Below the pieces are notes generated by a model. It was not told where the DNA came from and searched no databases. It was given only the letters and a program-made list of their open reading frames with translations. The position numbers and the translations under genes are program-made. A stretch of 64,000 nt of DNA from Trichuris trichiura (taxonomy: Eukaryota; Nematoda; Enoplea; Trichinellida; Trichuridae): contig JBAJFE010000026.1 in the NCBI GenBank assembly GCA_037903355.1, forward strand, positions 620,001-684,000. Direction: 5' to 3'. Shown here piece after piece: positions 50,999-62,500 of this stretch. Positions within the stretch are counted from its first letter, which is position 1. Every line of letters begins with the position of its first letter.

Positions 50999-53423
50999 TC
51001 CGGACGATCAGACCAACAATTTGAAATCACATTATGATTTGCATAACAAGCACGCCACGTTTTGCAAGAATGAACGCTTGAAAATGAATTGACGCACCCA
51101 TCAAGGACACCTTTCCCATCGAAAACCTCTCAAAACCCATACGGACCTTTCATCTTCTCGAGCAAACATCGTTCCCATTCAGCGGCAGGCTAAAACAATG
51201 TCCCTTATGCATACTGGCAGGCAAAGAACAGACTGTCAAAGCCTCAATACATTGAACTAGCTCGTGGGAAGATGTTGACACGCGTACGACCGACCGAAAA
51301 AGCGACTACGGCCTTGAACTGGCTATATGGACTTCCGAAACAAACGTGAACGCTCGTAAGTAGCAAAAAGTGTACAGAAAATTGGACCAAATTCAAAAAG
51401 ATGACTGTCAGACAGACAACAATGACAACAACCTATGGTTAGCTCGGCCTACTGCCGGTTAAAGACGAACAAGTCAACATATATCGCCCGCGTAAAGCGG
51501 CTTTGCCTTTTCGGCTGTTTACCACAAAAACAGGTGCAGCCTTCGACGCGCTGAGCGTACGCACATCTATGTAGAACATAGTTTTGTCCAAATATATGCT
51601 CTAGGCTTCGAGAGACCCTCGTAAAGCTAACCTGGTAACACATCTGTTCTTAGGAAGATGAAATAAACCAAGTCAACCTGAACCGGGAAAGTTTAAAAAA
51701 AATATAAAATGTTCTGTGGCGCCTTCTGTAATACGTGAGAGGGGAAAGCATAAATAAATTTTCAAGCTACTTCATCAGCCGTCAACACGCTTTTAAGGAT
51801 TGAAAAGAAATCTTTAATCGTGCACAAATTATTACTGCTTAAATAATTTTATAATACTGCTAAAAAGTGTAGGTAACAAATTTTCCGGACTGAGCGCAGA
51901 AATGCCAAAATTAAAAAATCGTCAAATGTGAAAAGTAGGTAAGGGTACTGTAGTCAAATGGTTTTAAATCGTAAAACTTGCAGCCGAGAGAGGAAAGCGA
52001 CCAATAGGAAACAGTTTCAGTTCAAAAAATGCAATGTTTAAACTTACGTTGCTACGACAACTTTAAAACGAAGAAAAGACTTGAGCGCTTTGTCACAAAA
52101 TCATTTTTGTCGATTAAGCCGACCGGAGTCGGTCGGTAACTGAGAGTCGACTCGAGAGCAATGTTCGAAAGCTTGCATTACGCAAAGCGGATAGGCTTGG
52201 TTTGGTGGCAAGAAGAAACTAGCGACCAACCGGGCCTATGTAGTTGTTGACTTGACGAAGACGGAAACTGAAAATGACTGGGCACGGAATGGAGGTTCTT
52301 ACGTTTCAGTAAGCGAACAATAAACGGGCTACGTTAATAAATTGCGTTTACTTACAGACAACAGCCATAGTAAAAAACCGCATGGTGCGTAGCGTTTTCA
52401 AAATGCGTCTACGCGTCAGAAAAACGTAGAAGAAAAGCTGCTGATTTCTGAAAACGTTATGTACTTTTCGTTCGGTTTACGCTTACCTTAACCAACCGCT
52501 GGAGAACGATGAAACATGACGGACAACCCACAATAAACATTACTTTGAACGTTGAACGATATGCAGCAGTCCAACATATGCTGATGCCGGTGTGCGATAG
52601 GGAGGAACGAGCTTGTTCCGATGTCAGAGTAAAAGCAAATAATAGAACATGTATAAAAAGAAAGGTCAACAACCTAGTCCTGGGAAGATGACTTGACGCG
52701 GATGAAAAAGCTAACATGTAACGAGATGAGAACAGCGAAACTAGAAAACCAGTAGTCAACCCTATGTAGCGCGGACGACATCGGCTACGCGATTTCCGAT
52801 GGGGTGCCACGGAAATACTTTATCAAAATAAGGCACTGAGCTAACGTAATACTCTACGCGCTCGTATCATACGTACCACTTAATGCATTTCGCTGCCGAC
52901 ATGCGATCAGCAAAATGAAATACAGCGATAAACGAAATATTGCGTAAGACACCGTTTTTTCCTATGCCATATAACCATAGTGTACCGTACAGTATCACGC
53001 GCAAGTACGTTGTTACCAACGTCTAAAACAAACACTTTCCTCCGCGGGTACATGTTGCTCGCCGAACTAACAATAGGCAAAGTCGTAAAAGCGACGTTTA
53101 CAGCCGAGAAAACCAAGTTTTTCAATTAGAAAAGCGGTCGAAAATTTCGCGTCCGATTTTCATGATAATTTATGCAACCTTCATATCATTGATTGCCTAT
53201 GAACGTAATCTATTTTTTCAAACTCGTTGAAGGGAGAACGCTTTTGTCGGCTTGGAAATTTGCATTCGCCTTTTATTGATGCTCAGGTTTTGTAACTTAC
53301 TGGCGGAAACGATGATTCACGCGAACCAAATTTACTCGACTCCCACGGTTATTGAAACGGCGAAGAGGAGTTAAATTTTTTTTGGGGTCACATTTTTACC
53401 GGCGCTTTGTAGAATGCGTGAGA
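50999..53423. other. Intergenic region between divergent IRE1 and WASH1 genes
   Basis: About 2.4 kb without a recognised gene, flanked by the start of IRE1 (minus) and the start of WASH1 (plus). It should hold both promoters. Short open frames here have no family resemblance. Confidence 0.5.
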
Positions 53424-54833
53424 ATGTCGTTTGTTCGGTTAGTGCACCCGGCAAGTTGCCCGTTGGAAGGCCTGGACGCGACGATGGAATTGTGCTGCGC
53501 AATTGAGGAGATGACCAACTCGCTCGTTCGCAGATTCAACGTCGTATTGGAAAAGTTGCAACAACGTTTGGAGGCAATTGGACGGCGCATTGACGCGCTG
53601 GAAAATCACTTGAGCCAACTGCCTTCTCGATCGAACGAAGCGGTTACGTTGTCGCATCCGGAAATTTGCCCGTGGAAAACAACCATTGACAATTGGGCAC
53701 CATCGATGTTCCCTCTTTTGGATTTTTCCCAACGGTTCGCTTGTTGCCGCCAAAAGTCAACGCCAAAAGGAGAGAGCAGCTACGCTTTACCCGTCGAGGA
53801 ATTCGACTTACAAAAAGCATTGGATAGAAATTCTCTGCCGCTCAGTAAGCCCGTATCTTTTGTCAAAGAAAAGAGTAACAACGAAGACATGGTTCGCCTG
53901 AAATATTTGTCCGATTTGTTTATTTTTAATTCGACGAAAACTCGGTAAGAATTTGTGCTTATTTATATCGTATCTTTTGTTATTATCGCCTTGTAGTTTG
54001 TTAGCTACAGTATCCTCATTTTCCCTATTCAATGAATTTAGGTATGAAAAACGATATGCAGGTACTCCCTTTTCGCTGTCAACGCCTATCTGGCTTACAA
54101 AGCGTTCGGATTCGCCTATCTGCCGACATACGGCTCCGAATGGGTCCCTGTTGATTCCGGACCCGTCGTCGTCACGTGTAGTTTCCCAAGTGAGCTCAAA
54201 ACCAAATGAAATACCAGAATTGAAGCTTCCAGAAAGCCTTCCGCATTTAGAAGGTTTTTTCTACCGTACACTCGCTATGCTTAGGCTTAGGCGTTATGTA
54301 CAATAGGTATCGCCTCGTTTCCAAAGGAAACTTCAACAAACTCGGTGAAAGAAGAGTTGACTCAATCTGACGAAGATGTATTTGAATCAGGCAGCTCCGG
54401 TGCTTCGTTTATGCGGGAATCGCCGGTTGCTTTTGAAAATAAACCAATGGAGCCAACGTTGCCTGCGCCTCCACCTCCTCCTCCACCGGTTATTGAATCA
54501 AATTTGGCGCCTTTGCCTACGTCCTTTCCGTCCAGAGTGGACTTGATGGCTTCAATTCGAGAAGCCGGCGGAATAGAGCGATTCAAATTCAAAAGTCGTC
54601 AACATACTAAGCTGCGTAATTCACATTCGGCTGATCCCGTTGGCGAGCTAAAGACGGCCATGGAAAAAAGGCGTAAAGAAATAATGGGGCGATCGAATGG
54701 TGAAGTTTCATCCGAATCGACCGCTGAAGCTTTGTTTCGCAGACTTTCGGCTAATGTACCATCGAACGCTCTTAATGGCAGCGATGGCGAGAGCAGCAGT
54801 AAGTCTAATTCGGACGACGAGTGGAGTAACTGA
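53424..54833 (+). CDS. washc1: WASH complex subunit 1 (WASHC1)
   Basis: Actin nucleation-promoting factor that activates Arp2/3 on endosomes within the pentameric WASH complex. Three exons: 53424-53944, 54043-54253 and 54307-54833. The ATG at 53424 was chosen because the longer open frame starts only with TTG. The N-terminal WASH homology domain reads VHPASCPLEGLDATMELCCA and continues as a coiled region (EKLQQRLEAIGRRIDALENH). Next come LFIFNSTKTRYEKRY (LLLFNTTENLYKKY in human) and PEIPELKLPESLPHLEG (PEIDVPSYLPDLPG in human, after PDLGQV). A proline run (PAPPPPPPPV) precedes the V/WH2-like LMASIREAGGIERFKFKSRQ (LLESIRQAGGIGKAKLRS in human). The acidic C-terminus ends DDEWSN (human EDDWES), so the VCA tail is kept. 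The protein is about 420 residues, near family size. The edge of exon 2 near 54060 may hide one further small intron. Confidence 0.9.
54281..54292. repeat. Two TTAGGC units inside a WASH1 intron
   Basis: TTAGGCTTAGGC, two exact nematode telomere units, in the 53-bp intron between exons 2 and 3 of the WASH1 gene. Confidence 0.75.
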
Positions 54834-55055
54834 AATAATTTTATTAAAAAAAATAAATTTCCTCAAAATAGCGCGTATCAACATTGATAGACTTTGTTGC
54901 TAGAAACGCGTAAAATTCAAATTAAACTTTTGAAATACGGACGGGCAGTTTAAAAATTTACATTTCCAAGCGTCGCAACGCTTTCGGCTGATTGGCTTTT
55001 GATTAATTTGTCCCTCGGACTTTTGCTATCGCTTCTTTAGCGTAAAGTGATTACA

Positions 55056-55424
55056 ATGTTAGATAAAGTAAAGCGACTATCGATTGCGCAATAGTTGCCA
55101 AAAGTAATGGGGCGAATAGGGGAGCAATTTGCAACATAATTGGTTGGCGAAAAGCTTAAATGATTGGTCATTTGTTTTAAGACAAAAAGTTAGCCTTTTT
55201 TAAACTAGATTTATTGGATCTTTTGATGGTAATTTCGCGGCGATTGATAGGTGCAATGGAACGGCCTGACAGCTGAAATTTACCGAGACGAATTGTTGAA
55301 ACGACTGGACGAAGCGATTCTACAAGAATTGCATGTTTTAGTCGATGTACAAAGGCATCGACTTGCCGAGGGTGTAACCCCATTTCGAATCCGGTCTTGC
55401 CGCTTCAAAATGGGCAATAAATAA
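55056..55424 (+). CDS. Possible small protein gene, unrecognised
   Basis: An open stretch at 55251-55424 follows a plausible acceptor (GATTGATAG) and ends TAA at 55422-55424, overlapping an AATAAA. It has protein-like helical composition: TAEIYRDELLKRLDEAILQE continuing LHVLVDVQRHRLAEGV. A tiny first exon (55056-55067, MLDK, donor GTAAAG) joins it in phase 0, giving 61 residues. Upstream exons could instead be missing. I do not recognise the family. The open frame is shorter than typical gene-finder cut-offs, and the splice model is only one option. Confidence 0.35.
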
Positions 55425-56542
55425 ATAGCTCCTTTAAGTACCGCCTTTGCCTACGTGATAAATAGGCAGACAATAGATGCAATAATTGTACAACATTTGG
55501 GCCCAGAAAGAGCACGCGTTCATTGATATTGTTATTTTTTAACTTACTTTTCCCCTTTCCAGCGCATTACTCGGCAAAATGGCAAAGTTAGAAGCGACAG
55601 CAAAGCACCTCCAACAATAATAATATTAATCAAGTTCGTCCTGAATTAAAGCTTACAGAAATGTCAATAGCGAGTTCAACACAGCCTAATTTTAAAAATG
55701 TGGTATTTTTATGAGTGCTCAAACGAGCGGAAAAGGCTGCGTAGTCATTGGGAAGGATGTTTGTCCCGCAACATTTTTCAAAAATTCAAACTAAGCGATA
55801 GACTTTATGCAAATTTCTTTCCCTTAGTTCTTATTGCGATAACGACGGCTCCTTTTCTACCTAAAGGAAAACAGTGTAACTGTGATACATTTCTTGTAGT
55901 TCGCTGATAACGAAGTGTCGTTAAGAACTTCCTGCGTCAATAGTGGCGCTTGGCTAAGTGCCAATCCCTTTTATGATAAACAACGAGCACAGCTTCAACG
56001 ATAAGAAGAAAGGAAAGAGATAAATTCAATGCAGGTGGAGACATTCCCGGAAATGAAATGGATTTTTAAAAATATGCACAAATATGTAACGTCACACGTA
56101 GCCTAAACTTGAAACATTTACTTACCTTTTACGCGCGCGTTACGCAGTTAGCATAAAGGCAATTTTTAAATATGTTTTAAAATTTAATAATTTTTAACAA
56201 ATAAAAAAGCCTATCATTAAAGGATAAGGAGGCGTTCCGCCGCATGGTTGTTTTAGGAATTTCCGCTTGTCATCTTCACTAACAAAGCTTTTTGGTTTGG
56301 ACGGTTTTCATCCATTTTAAAAACCGTCATGACGACAACAGCTCATGTGCGGAACTAACCATTTGTGATTTTAAGTTGACGATAAAAAAAGTTACGAACT
56401 TTGAACTTTTCTGCGTGAGAGTCCGTCTACCCGCGTTCCAAAGTTGTAACTTTCAAGTCAGGCTTAACGTGGCATTTGAAAATACAGTCTTTTAACGGTT
56501 CCTTAGGCTTGCATGCTTCTTATGCATTTGCAAACTGTTTTA

Positions 56543-56619
56543 ATTGAAAGTTTTGAGTCTTTGGCCTCTCGTCCCCGCCTTCGGCGGGGACGAGAGGCCA
56601 AAGACTCAAAACTTTCAAT
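56543..56619. repeat. 77-bp perfect inverted repeat, 37-bp arms, 3-nt loop
   Basis: The left arm (56543-56579) begins ATTGAAAGTTTTGAGTCTTT and ends GTCCCCGCC. The loop is TTC. The right arm (56583-56619) is its exact reverse complement. Confidence 0.95.
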
Positions 56620-57661
56620 AAAGACTTTCCACTCTTATTGAACTTAGGAAAAATGGGTTTAATTATGAAAAAGGAATTATTTGTCAGTCGAACAAGTGCC
56701 GTATTTATATTTTAAAGGCGGTATGCTTGTATGCAGTCATTTTTCGCCTAATGCAATCTCTCAATTAACAAATGCTCTTCGACGGCAACAAAGAGCAGCG
56801 CAGACGTTTTAGTGACGACAAGAAATATTTCAGAACATTTATAATCGCTTAACGACATTGATCATCAGTTCGGAACGAAAGAAAAGAGTAAAAATAGGGA
56901 AAAACAAAAAACTGACTTTTAGTCTAAAACCGCTTTATGGGAACGATTAGAATAAGGCATTCTATGTATACAGCGACAGCAAAGCTGGAGACTACTATGA
57001 AACTCAAATTTTTTCCTAATCAAAGCGTTGTACCCATTTTAACATGTCCGACTGTTAACTAAGCACTTACTCGGTTTTTGGCTCTCTTATTACGCGTTGC
57101 TTAGAAATTTTCCAACTATTTTTTCCCAATACTCATTTCACTACGTATCCCCTTTATTTGAGGCAATGTTGTATGTATGGCGGTTAAGAGAAAAAGCATA
57201 TTTTAAAAACATCTTAACATAACTAATAGTAAACTTCTATAATTTGAATCTTCCTGAAGCTTCGGCGTACGGTAGCGTCAATGAGGTAACGAGTGAAAAA
57301 AATGTCCTACGTACTTATTGCTTTATTCTTATAATATTCGCTACGTTTCCAATCAGCATCGACATGTTGAATTGGCCGACGACAAAGAAAGAACTGATTC
57401 GGAAAATAGGATGAATAAAAAAACATGCGTTAAGGGCCAATATTTTCGCTTAAGGTTCATTCACCTTTGGGCGGCTTATCAAGTAAGCGACGTTATCTTT
57501 CCAGGTGAAAGCGTAAAAATTTACAACGACCGCGCCTAAATAGGTGTAAACGTCATCGACAGGCTACATATGCCACTCATAAGCTTGACGAGCAAAGATG
57601 ACGTCCAAAGATAAGACCAGCTATGCATGACAGCTTTTTTCAAGCTTTCCAGCTAAGCCAA

Positions 57662-57679
57662 CTCTCTCTCTCTCTTTCT
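57662..57679. repeat. (CT)n microsatellite
   Basis: CT dinucleotide run ending CTTTCTAG, which also resembles a polypyrimidine tract and splice acceptor. Confidence 0.7.
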
Positions 57680-58929
57680 AGGCTTACAACAATAAGAAGA
57701 AGCATCATTTCTCCAAGGGGCAACGCGCAGCGTGGAAAAAAAAGAAGCCATTTCCGAAAGGGACGACGAAGATGTTAATTTGCAAGTTGTAAGTGCGCAA
57801 AGAAATAAATTAGTGGAAAAAACTAATAAAAATTTAAAATAGCTACTCGACCTCAGCTTGACCACCTTGAAAGCTTGTTGCTAGCGACATTGCAACTACA
57901 ATAAGGTGTCATTCGGGAAAAAGGGAATCGAGTCAGGGCAGACATAGCGTCCCATAAGCGAACAGCGTTTTCTCATCAACATTGTCATTCCTTTCGGAAC
58001 ACTAATCAGGGACCAATGACGCGTATGCGCACCGCCGACTTTACAACGTCATACGAGCGCGCGGCTGTTCCCATTTCACCTCTCTGCCGTGTCGGCCGTC
58101 AATCGAAAATACTACCTGTTTACGGCTTTGAACGAAAAGGGGGCTTTCGTTTGGGTGCTTTTAAACTTAATAAACGATCGATCGAAACGAAAGCCAATGG
58201 CAAAAGCTCGCCTTTGACCAGGCGTGCGCGCGGTTAATACGGGATGGCAAAATCGAATTTTCACCGGTTTAGCCGTTGCCGTTTCAATCGTTCCCTTACT
58301 GGCAATTGAACGGAATTGTTCGACTCGTTAAAAGTGAACAAGTCGCTCTTTATGGTGGTCGCCTGCAATGCATCCCGCTTCTCCAAGCGGCAAGAAGACG
58401 CGTCAAAATGAATCGACCAAAGTGCAAAGGAATAAAGGTTGATAGGATGATGGCACGTGCTCGCTTGGCAGTTTGAGTCGACACGTGAAGGGCAAAATTG
58501 AAATGTAAGCCGATCCGTCAAAGGTGTGTGTAACGAACGACGACGGAACGACGACGACGTCGGGGGGCGCACAAGGCAAAAAGACTCTTCCGAGCAGCTA
58601 GTTGCACTGGCAACGTTCAAAGTGGCGAACAACAAACTTTTCATCTTGTTCACTATTCTTCTCTTCACGTAGTCCGCCACTGCTCTTCTTATTCTTCTCT
58701 TCTCTTTCTTAGTTCTCCTAATTGCCACGGTTCCCTTGAGTCACCAACAACGATCAAGACAACGACCAATACGTTCGGGTATGCGTGTCTGACTGGCAGT
58801 TTATATGAACAATTGAGAATTGGTGTCGGCTGTCGCTAACAATCGAACACATTGATCGCCTCGTCAGATTTCTCAGCCGTGCTCATCCACCAACCAGCGC
58901 ATCCTGCCTAAGGCTATCGACAAAGACAG

Positions 58930-58955
58930 ACAGACACACACACAGAGCGAGAGAA
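58930..58955. repeat. (CA)n(GA)n microsatellite
   Basis: GACAGACACACACACAGAGCGAGAGA-type mixed dinucleotide run. Confidence 0.65.
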
Positions 58956-59504
58956 AGTAAGCATAGAGTGCTTCAGCATAGGCTCATTGGTGCGGAATCA
59001 TCAACAAGAAGAAGCCCGAGAGGTCAAATCTATGCCGCCCTTTAAAGGGTTATTCTAATTGCCGGATATGTGCTTAGAATTTTCATGGATACCTAAAATG
59101 GATCAATCCTTACCGAAAGGTCAACCAATAAGGCAAAGTACATCTCTCTAAAGGGATTCGGTTACGCGATGAAGGAATAGCAAAGGAGACCTATAGTAAC
59201 CTGATTGCCTTTGCAGCTTTTGCTCGTTTGGACAGATGCGCCCTCGTCTCGGCGGCGGCGATGTAGCTCAGTGGTCGTCGAGTTACATCAGCTGCTCCCG
59301 GAGAGGACGTTGGCTTAGCACTTGCTGGCGTCTATGCGAGATTTTAAATCGTCAAGCAACGTTCATAGCAGGAAATATACCATTTGATGCTTACGCCACT
59401 ATGAGTCACCGCTGCACCATCGCTGCAAGAGAAGTATACGGACTGCTGACACGAGCTGCCTTTGCCAACGGCATCTCCCGTCTTCATCATCACTGCCAAA
59501 GGAG

Positions 59505-62500
59505 ATGAACCGCGGCGCAGCCTATCTGATTTTGTTGTTTCAACTGCTTCTCCTGGACGCGCCGGCTGATGGCTCCGAAGGGGATATTAAAATTGTTCAA
59601 ACCAGTTTTGGCAAACTTCGAGGTCGCGTTGTCCATTTTCGCCACTTGGGCTTGCCGTCCGTCGAGCAATACCTTGGTGTACCATACGGAACAGCTCCTA
59701 CGGGTAGCAAGCGATTCATGATGCCTCAAACGGCCGCCAAGTGGACCAACGTGATAAAAGATGCTACCGACATGCCGCCAGCTTGCGTTCAACTTTGGCC
59801 ACGTTCCATTATGCAAAAATCTCGTTCCGAAGCTCTCAAAGTGGTCAACGAGCGTATACACGGTCAAGTGAAGCGGCTAGTCGCTATGCTAAGAGACCAA
59901 CGCGAAGATTGTCTCTACATGAATTTGTTCGTGCCGGCCAGACGAGGCAAGTACAGAATAATTGTTGACCTTTTCTTCGCATTTCCAAAATTGAACTTCT
60001 TAAAAAGTTGACTTCTCTATTGATCGCGCGTCGCCAACTTTTGTCTTCCACTTTCCCGCTTGACGAAACGGCCTGAAGTCCGGCAGCATTGATTCTACTG
60101 TCGACTAGGTCGGCTGAACTTCTTTTCTTACGCCTCCGATGAAGACTTTCCAAAAATGGACTAGCAATGAATAATTTATGCAAAAATAACAATAATGTTT
60201 TTGTTGATCGTATGTAGTCTATGCCGATAGTGAACCATTGGCTTTTTTTGCCGGCTTAACTTGGTTCCCATTTGGCGAGTCAACTCTTTCCTTTCGAATT
60301 GCCCTCGCGCCTGGCTGCCGCGTAGGGCATAACTCCATTGGGACGCTAAAGCTGTATCGACTTTCGCTCCCTCGGCTGCTACGTCTCCCAAAGACCTTAC
60401 GGAGCCCCCCTTAGAAAGGGTCGTCTGTTTTTAGGTGGCTTTCGAGCATATTGGTCCAACAGCTTTTGTCCAATCGAATTTTATTGACATCTCTCGGCGT
60501 CGCGCGATGGAACGCTTAATGCTAACGAAGTTTTTGCTGCCTAAAATCAACTTCCCTTCGACCAAGCTAAGAATTTCGCTCTTGGATGGATGGCCAAAGA
60601 CCAACCTACTTGTCGGACGATCATTCTTCAATGGCCTAATATTCCCTTGGGCCCATTTCCAACGCCTTAGGACAATACAAGCGAATCAAGGCACCGACCG
60701 GCCAACCGAGGTCGCAATACGCCTAAGAGTTTTGTTTCTTTTTCTACCAATCGGTGCCATGTTGCCCTTTGGGCTTGACGAGCTGCCCCCAATGAGCTTC
60801 CATTTTAAACTACGTACCTTTTATGGCAGCGAAATTAGGCAAATCAACTGAAATTCGTCGCTGCGTCGAATAGAGACCCTTTCGGCGGATTCCATTGTTC
60901 GGAAATTAATTAGAAGCCTTTGGAAAAGGACGGATGCAGGCTGAGTAGGCATAATCGGACATACTTAGGCTCCCATTGCCCCAATTAGGTCAAAAAGGTT
61001 CTAAGGACCAAATGTTCGCTATGGGATCCTATTGATTCATTCTGCATGCACTCCTAAGGAATTTGCCAGCTTGTATACGGCTGGATATCTTATATCTTTA
61101 ACTCAGAGATGACTTTATCGTCCTAATATAGCTTTTGAGAAGAAACTAGCATATATACTTGTAGTAGAGAAGCGTCCCGGCGGGATAAGATCTCATCTTA
61201 GGCAAATCTTTACATTTTACAACTTCGCAAGCAGCGAGATTGTCGATATGACGTCATTGAGCGATCAACGCTTTTGAGTTGTACGTCTTTCACTTGGAAG
61301 CAACTTGAAAGCAGCGAGCGCACTTACGGAATGATGGATTGGTTCGATAAATTTTTCATCGCCTCACCGAGAGCCAGAAAGAGAGAAGAGCAGAAAGCGT
61401 GACCGACCTTGTCGTCCTTCCGCGACGCCACGGGTCGCTCAAGCGACCATTGAAGGTCAATGAAAAGTTCGATTTGCCGCGCTTGCTGACGTGGTAGGCC
61501 ATTTGCTGAAAAAAAATAACTTCGCAACAATTTGATGCACACAAAGTTTCCGCCGAAGCATATTCGCCTCCAGGCAACCCATCTATTAAAAGAAAGCGTT
61601 GCGTCAACGCAAACTAGAGACATTCGAAAAAATTTGCCTAAAGGAGAGGCTTCTACAGTAATTCAAAATTAGGCATAGCTGCTTATCGAAATGATAAGGT
61701 TTTAAACCTTATCATTTCGATAAGCAGCTATGCCTTAGCCTTAGGCTTAGGGGTGTCTAAGTTGTTTAAGACCAATATTCAAATTTTTTACTCCGCTTTG
61801 TCCGGATTTGAATTTGAACAAATGACTGACGGCAAAAACTAATAACCATTTGTTGTTTTAAAAACGTTAACATGCAACGTGCTTTATGAAGAACCGTTTA
61901 GCTCGCGCGCGCCGCTGAAAGCCCTTTTGGTGATTTATTTCTTGAAGGCAAAGCGGCATTGGCAAAAAAACCACTTACGGCAATCGACGAACATTGCCGC
62001 GCGCATAAACGCTAACGAATTGCGCGGTCGGTTGTCGAATTGCCAAATGCGAAGCTAACATGGATATCTCTAATGCATTGCGTAATTTATGATTGCTGCA
62101 ACATCCGAGCAAGCCCAGTTTTGGGCGTGTTTAAATATAGAGAAATAAGTTGGATCTTCCATTTTTGGAAGTAGCCCAATTAGGACATTTAATCTTTGTA
62201 CAAGCTGACCGAATGGCCGCGCCACCTGTCAGCCGCTTGGAAAAACTTAAATCCCATTGCTCAACTGGCGATAAAGTAGAAATTGGAGCTTGGCAGGGTT
62301 CCAAGAAAATTTAAATCAAATAAAGTCGCGCGTACGTGACTTTGGCATACTTTGCTTGAAGATAAAGACATTAAGACAAAGCTCGGAATGCAACCCAACG
62401 GACGCGTATGCGCGCGGGATGACGTTTTAACGTATTGAATTGTTTTAGAACCGCAAACTGAGCTTATGCCCGTACTGGTCATTATTCATGGAGACTCGTA

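Larger units (their letters stand above)
55425..59504. other. Intergenic region before the neuroligin-like gene
   Basis: About 4 kb without a recognised gene. It includes a 77-bp hairpin palindrome (56543-56619), CT and CA/GA simple repeats, and scattered spliced-looking fragments at 57355-57870 that I could not join into a convincing protein. Confidence 0.45.

Noticed and set aside
53424..54833. Initial reading as a mitochondrial fission regulator (MTFR) because of the polyproline and C-terminal basic region
   Set aside because: The N-terminal WASH homology, the LxIFN(S/T)T motif, the PEIPxxxLPxxLPxL(E/P)G segment and the acidic tail fit WASH1 better.
57318..57870. Fragments with good splice signals (acceptor CAATCAG at about 57355, donor CAA|GTAAGC, donor GTT|GTAAGT at about 57790)
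   Set aside because: The pieces do not join into one frame without very short introns or stops, and no part resembles a known protein.
59260..59340. tRNA-like start (GATGTAGCTCAGTGGTCGTCGAG) resembling a D-arm/A-box
   Set aside because: No GGTTCGAATCC-like B-box or matching acceptor stem follows at the right distance.
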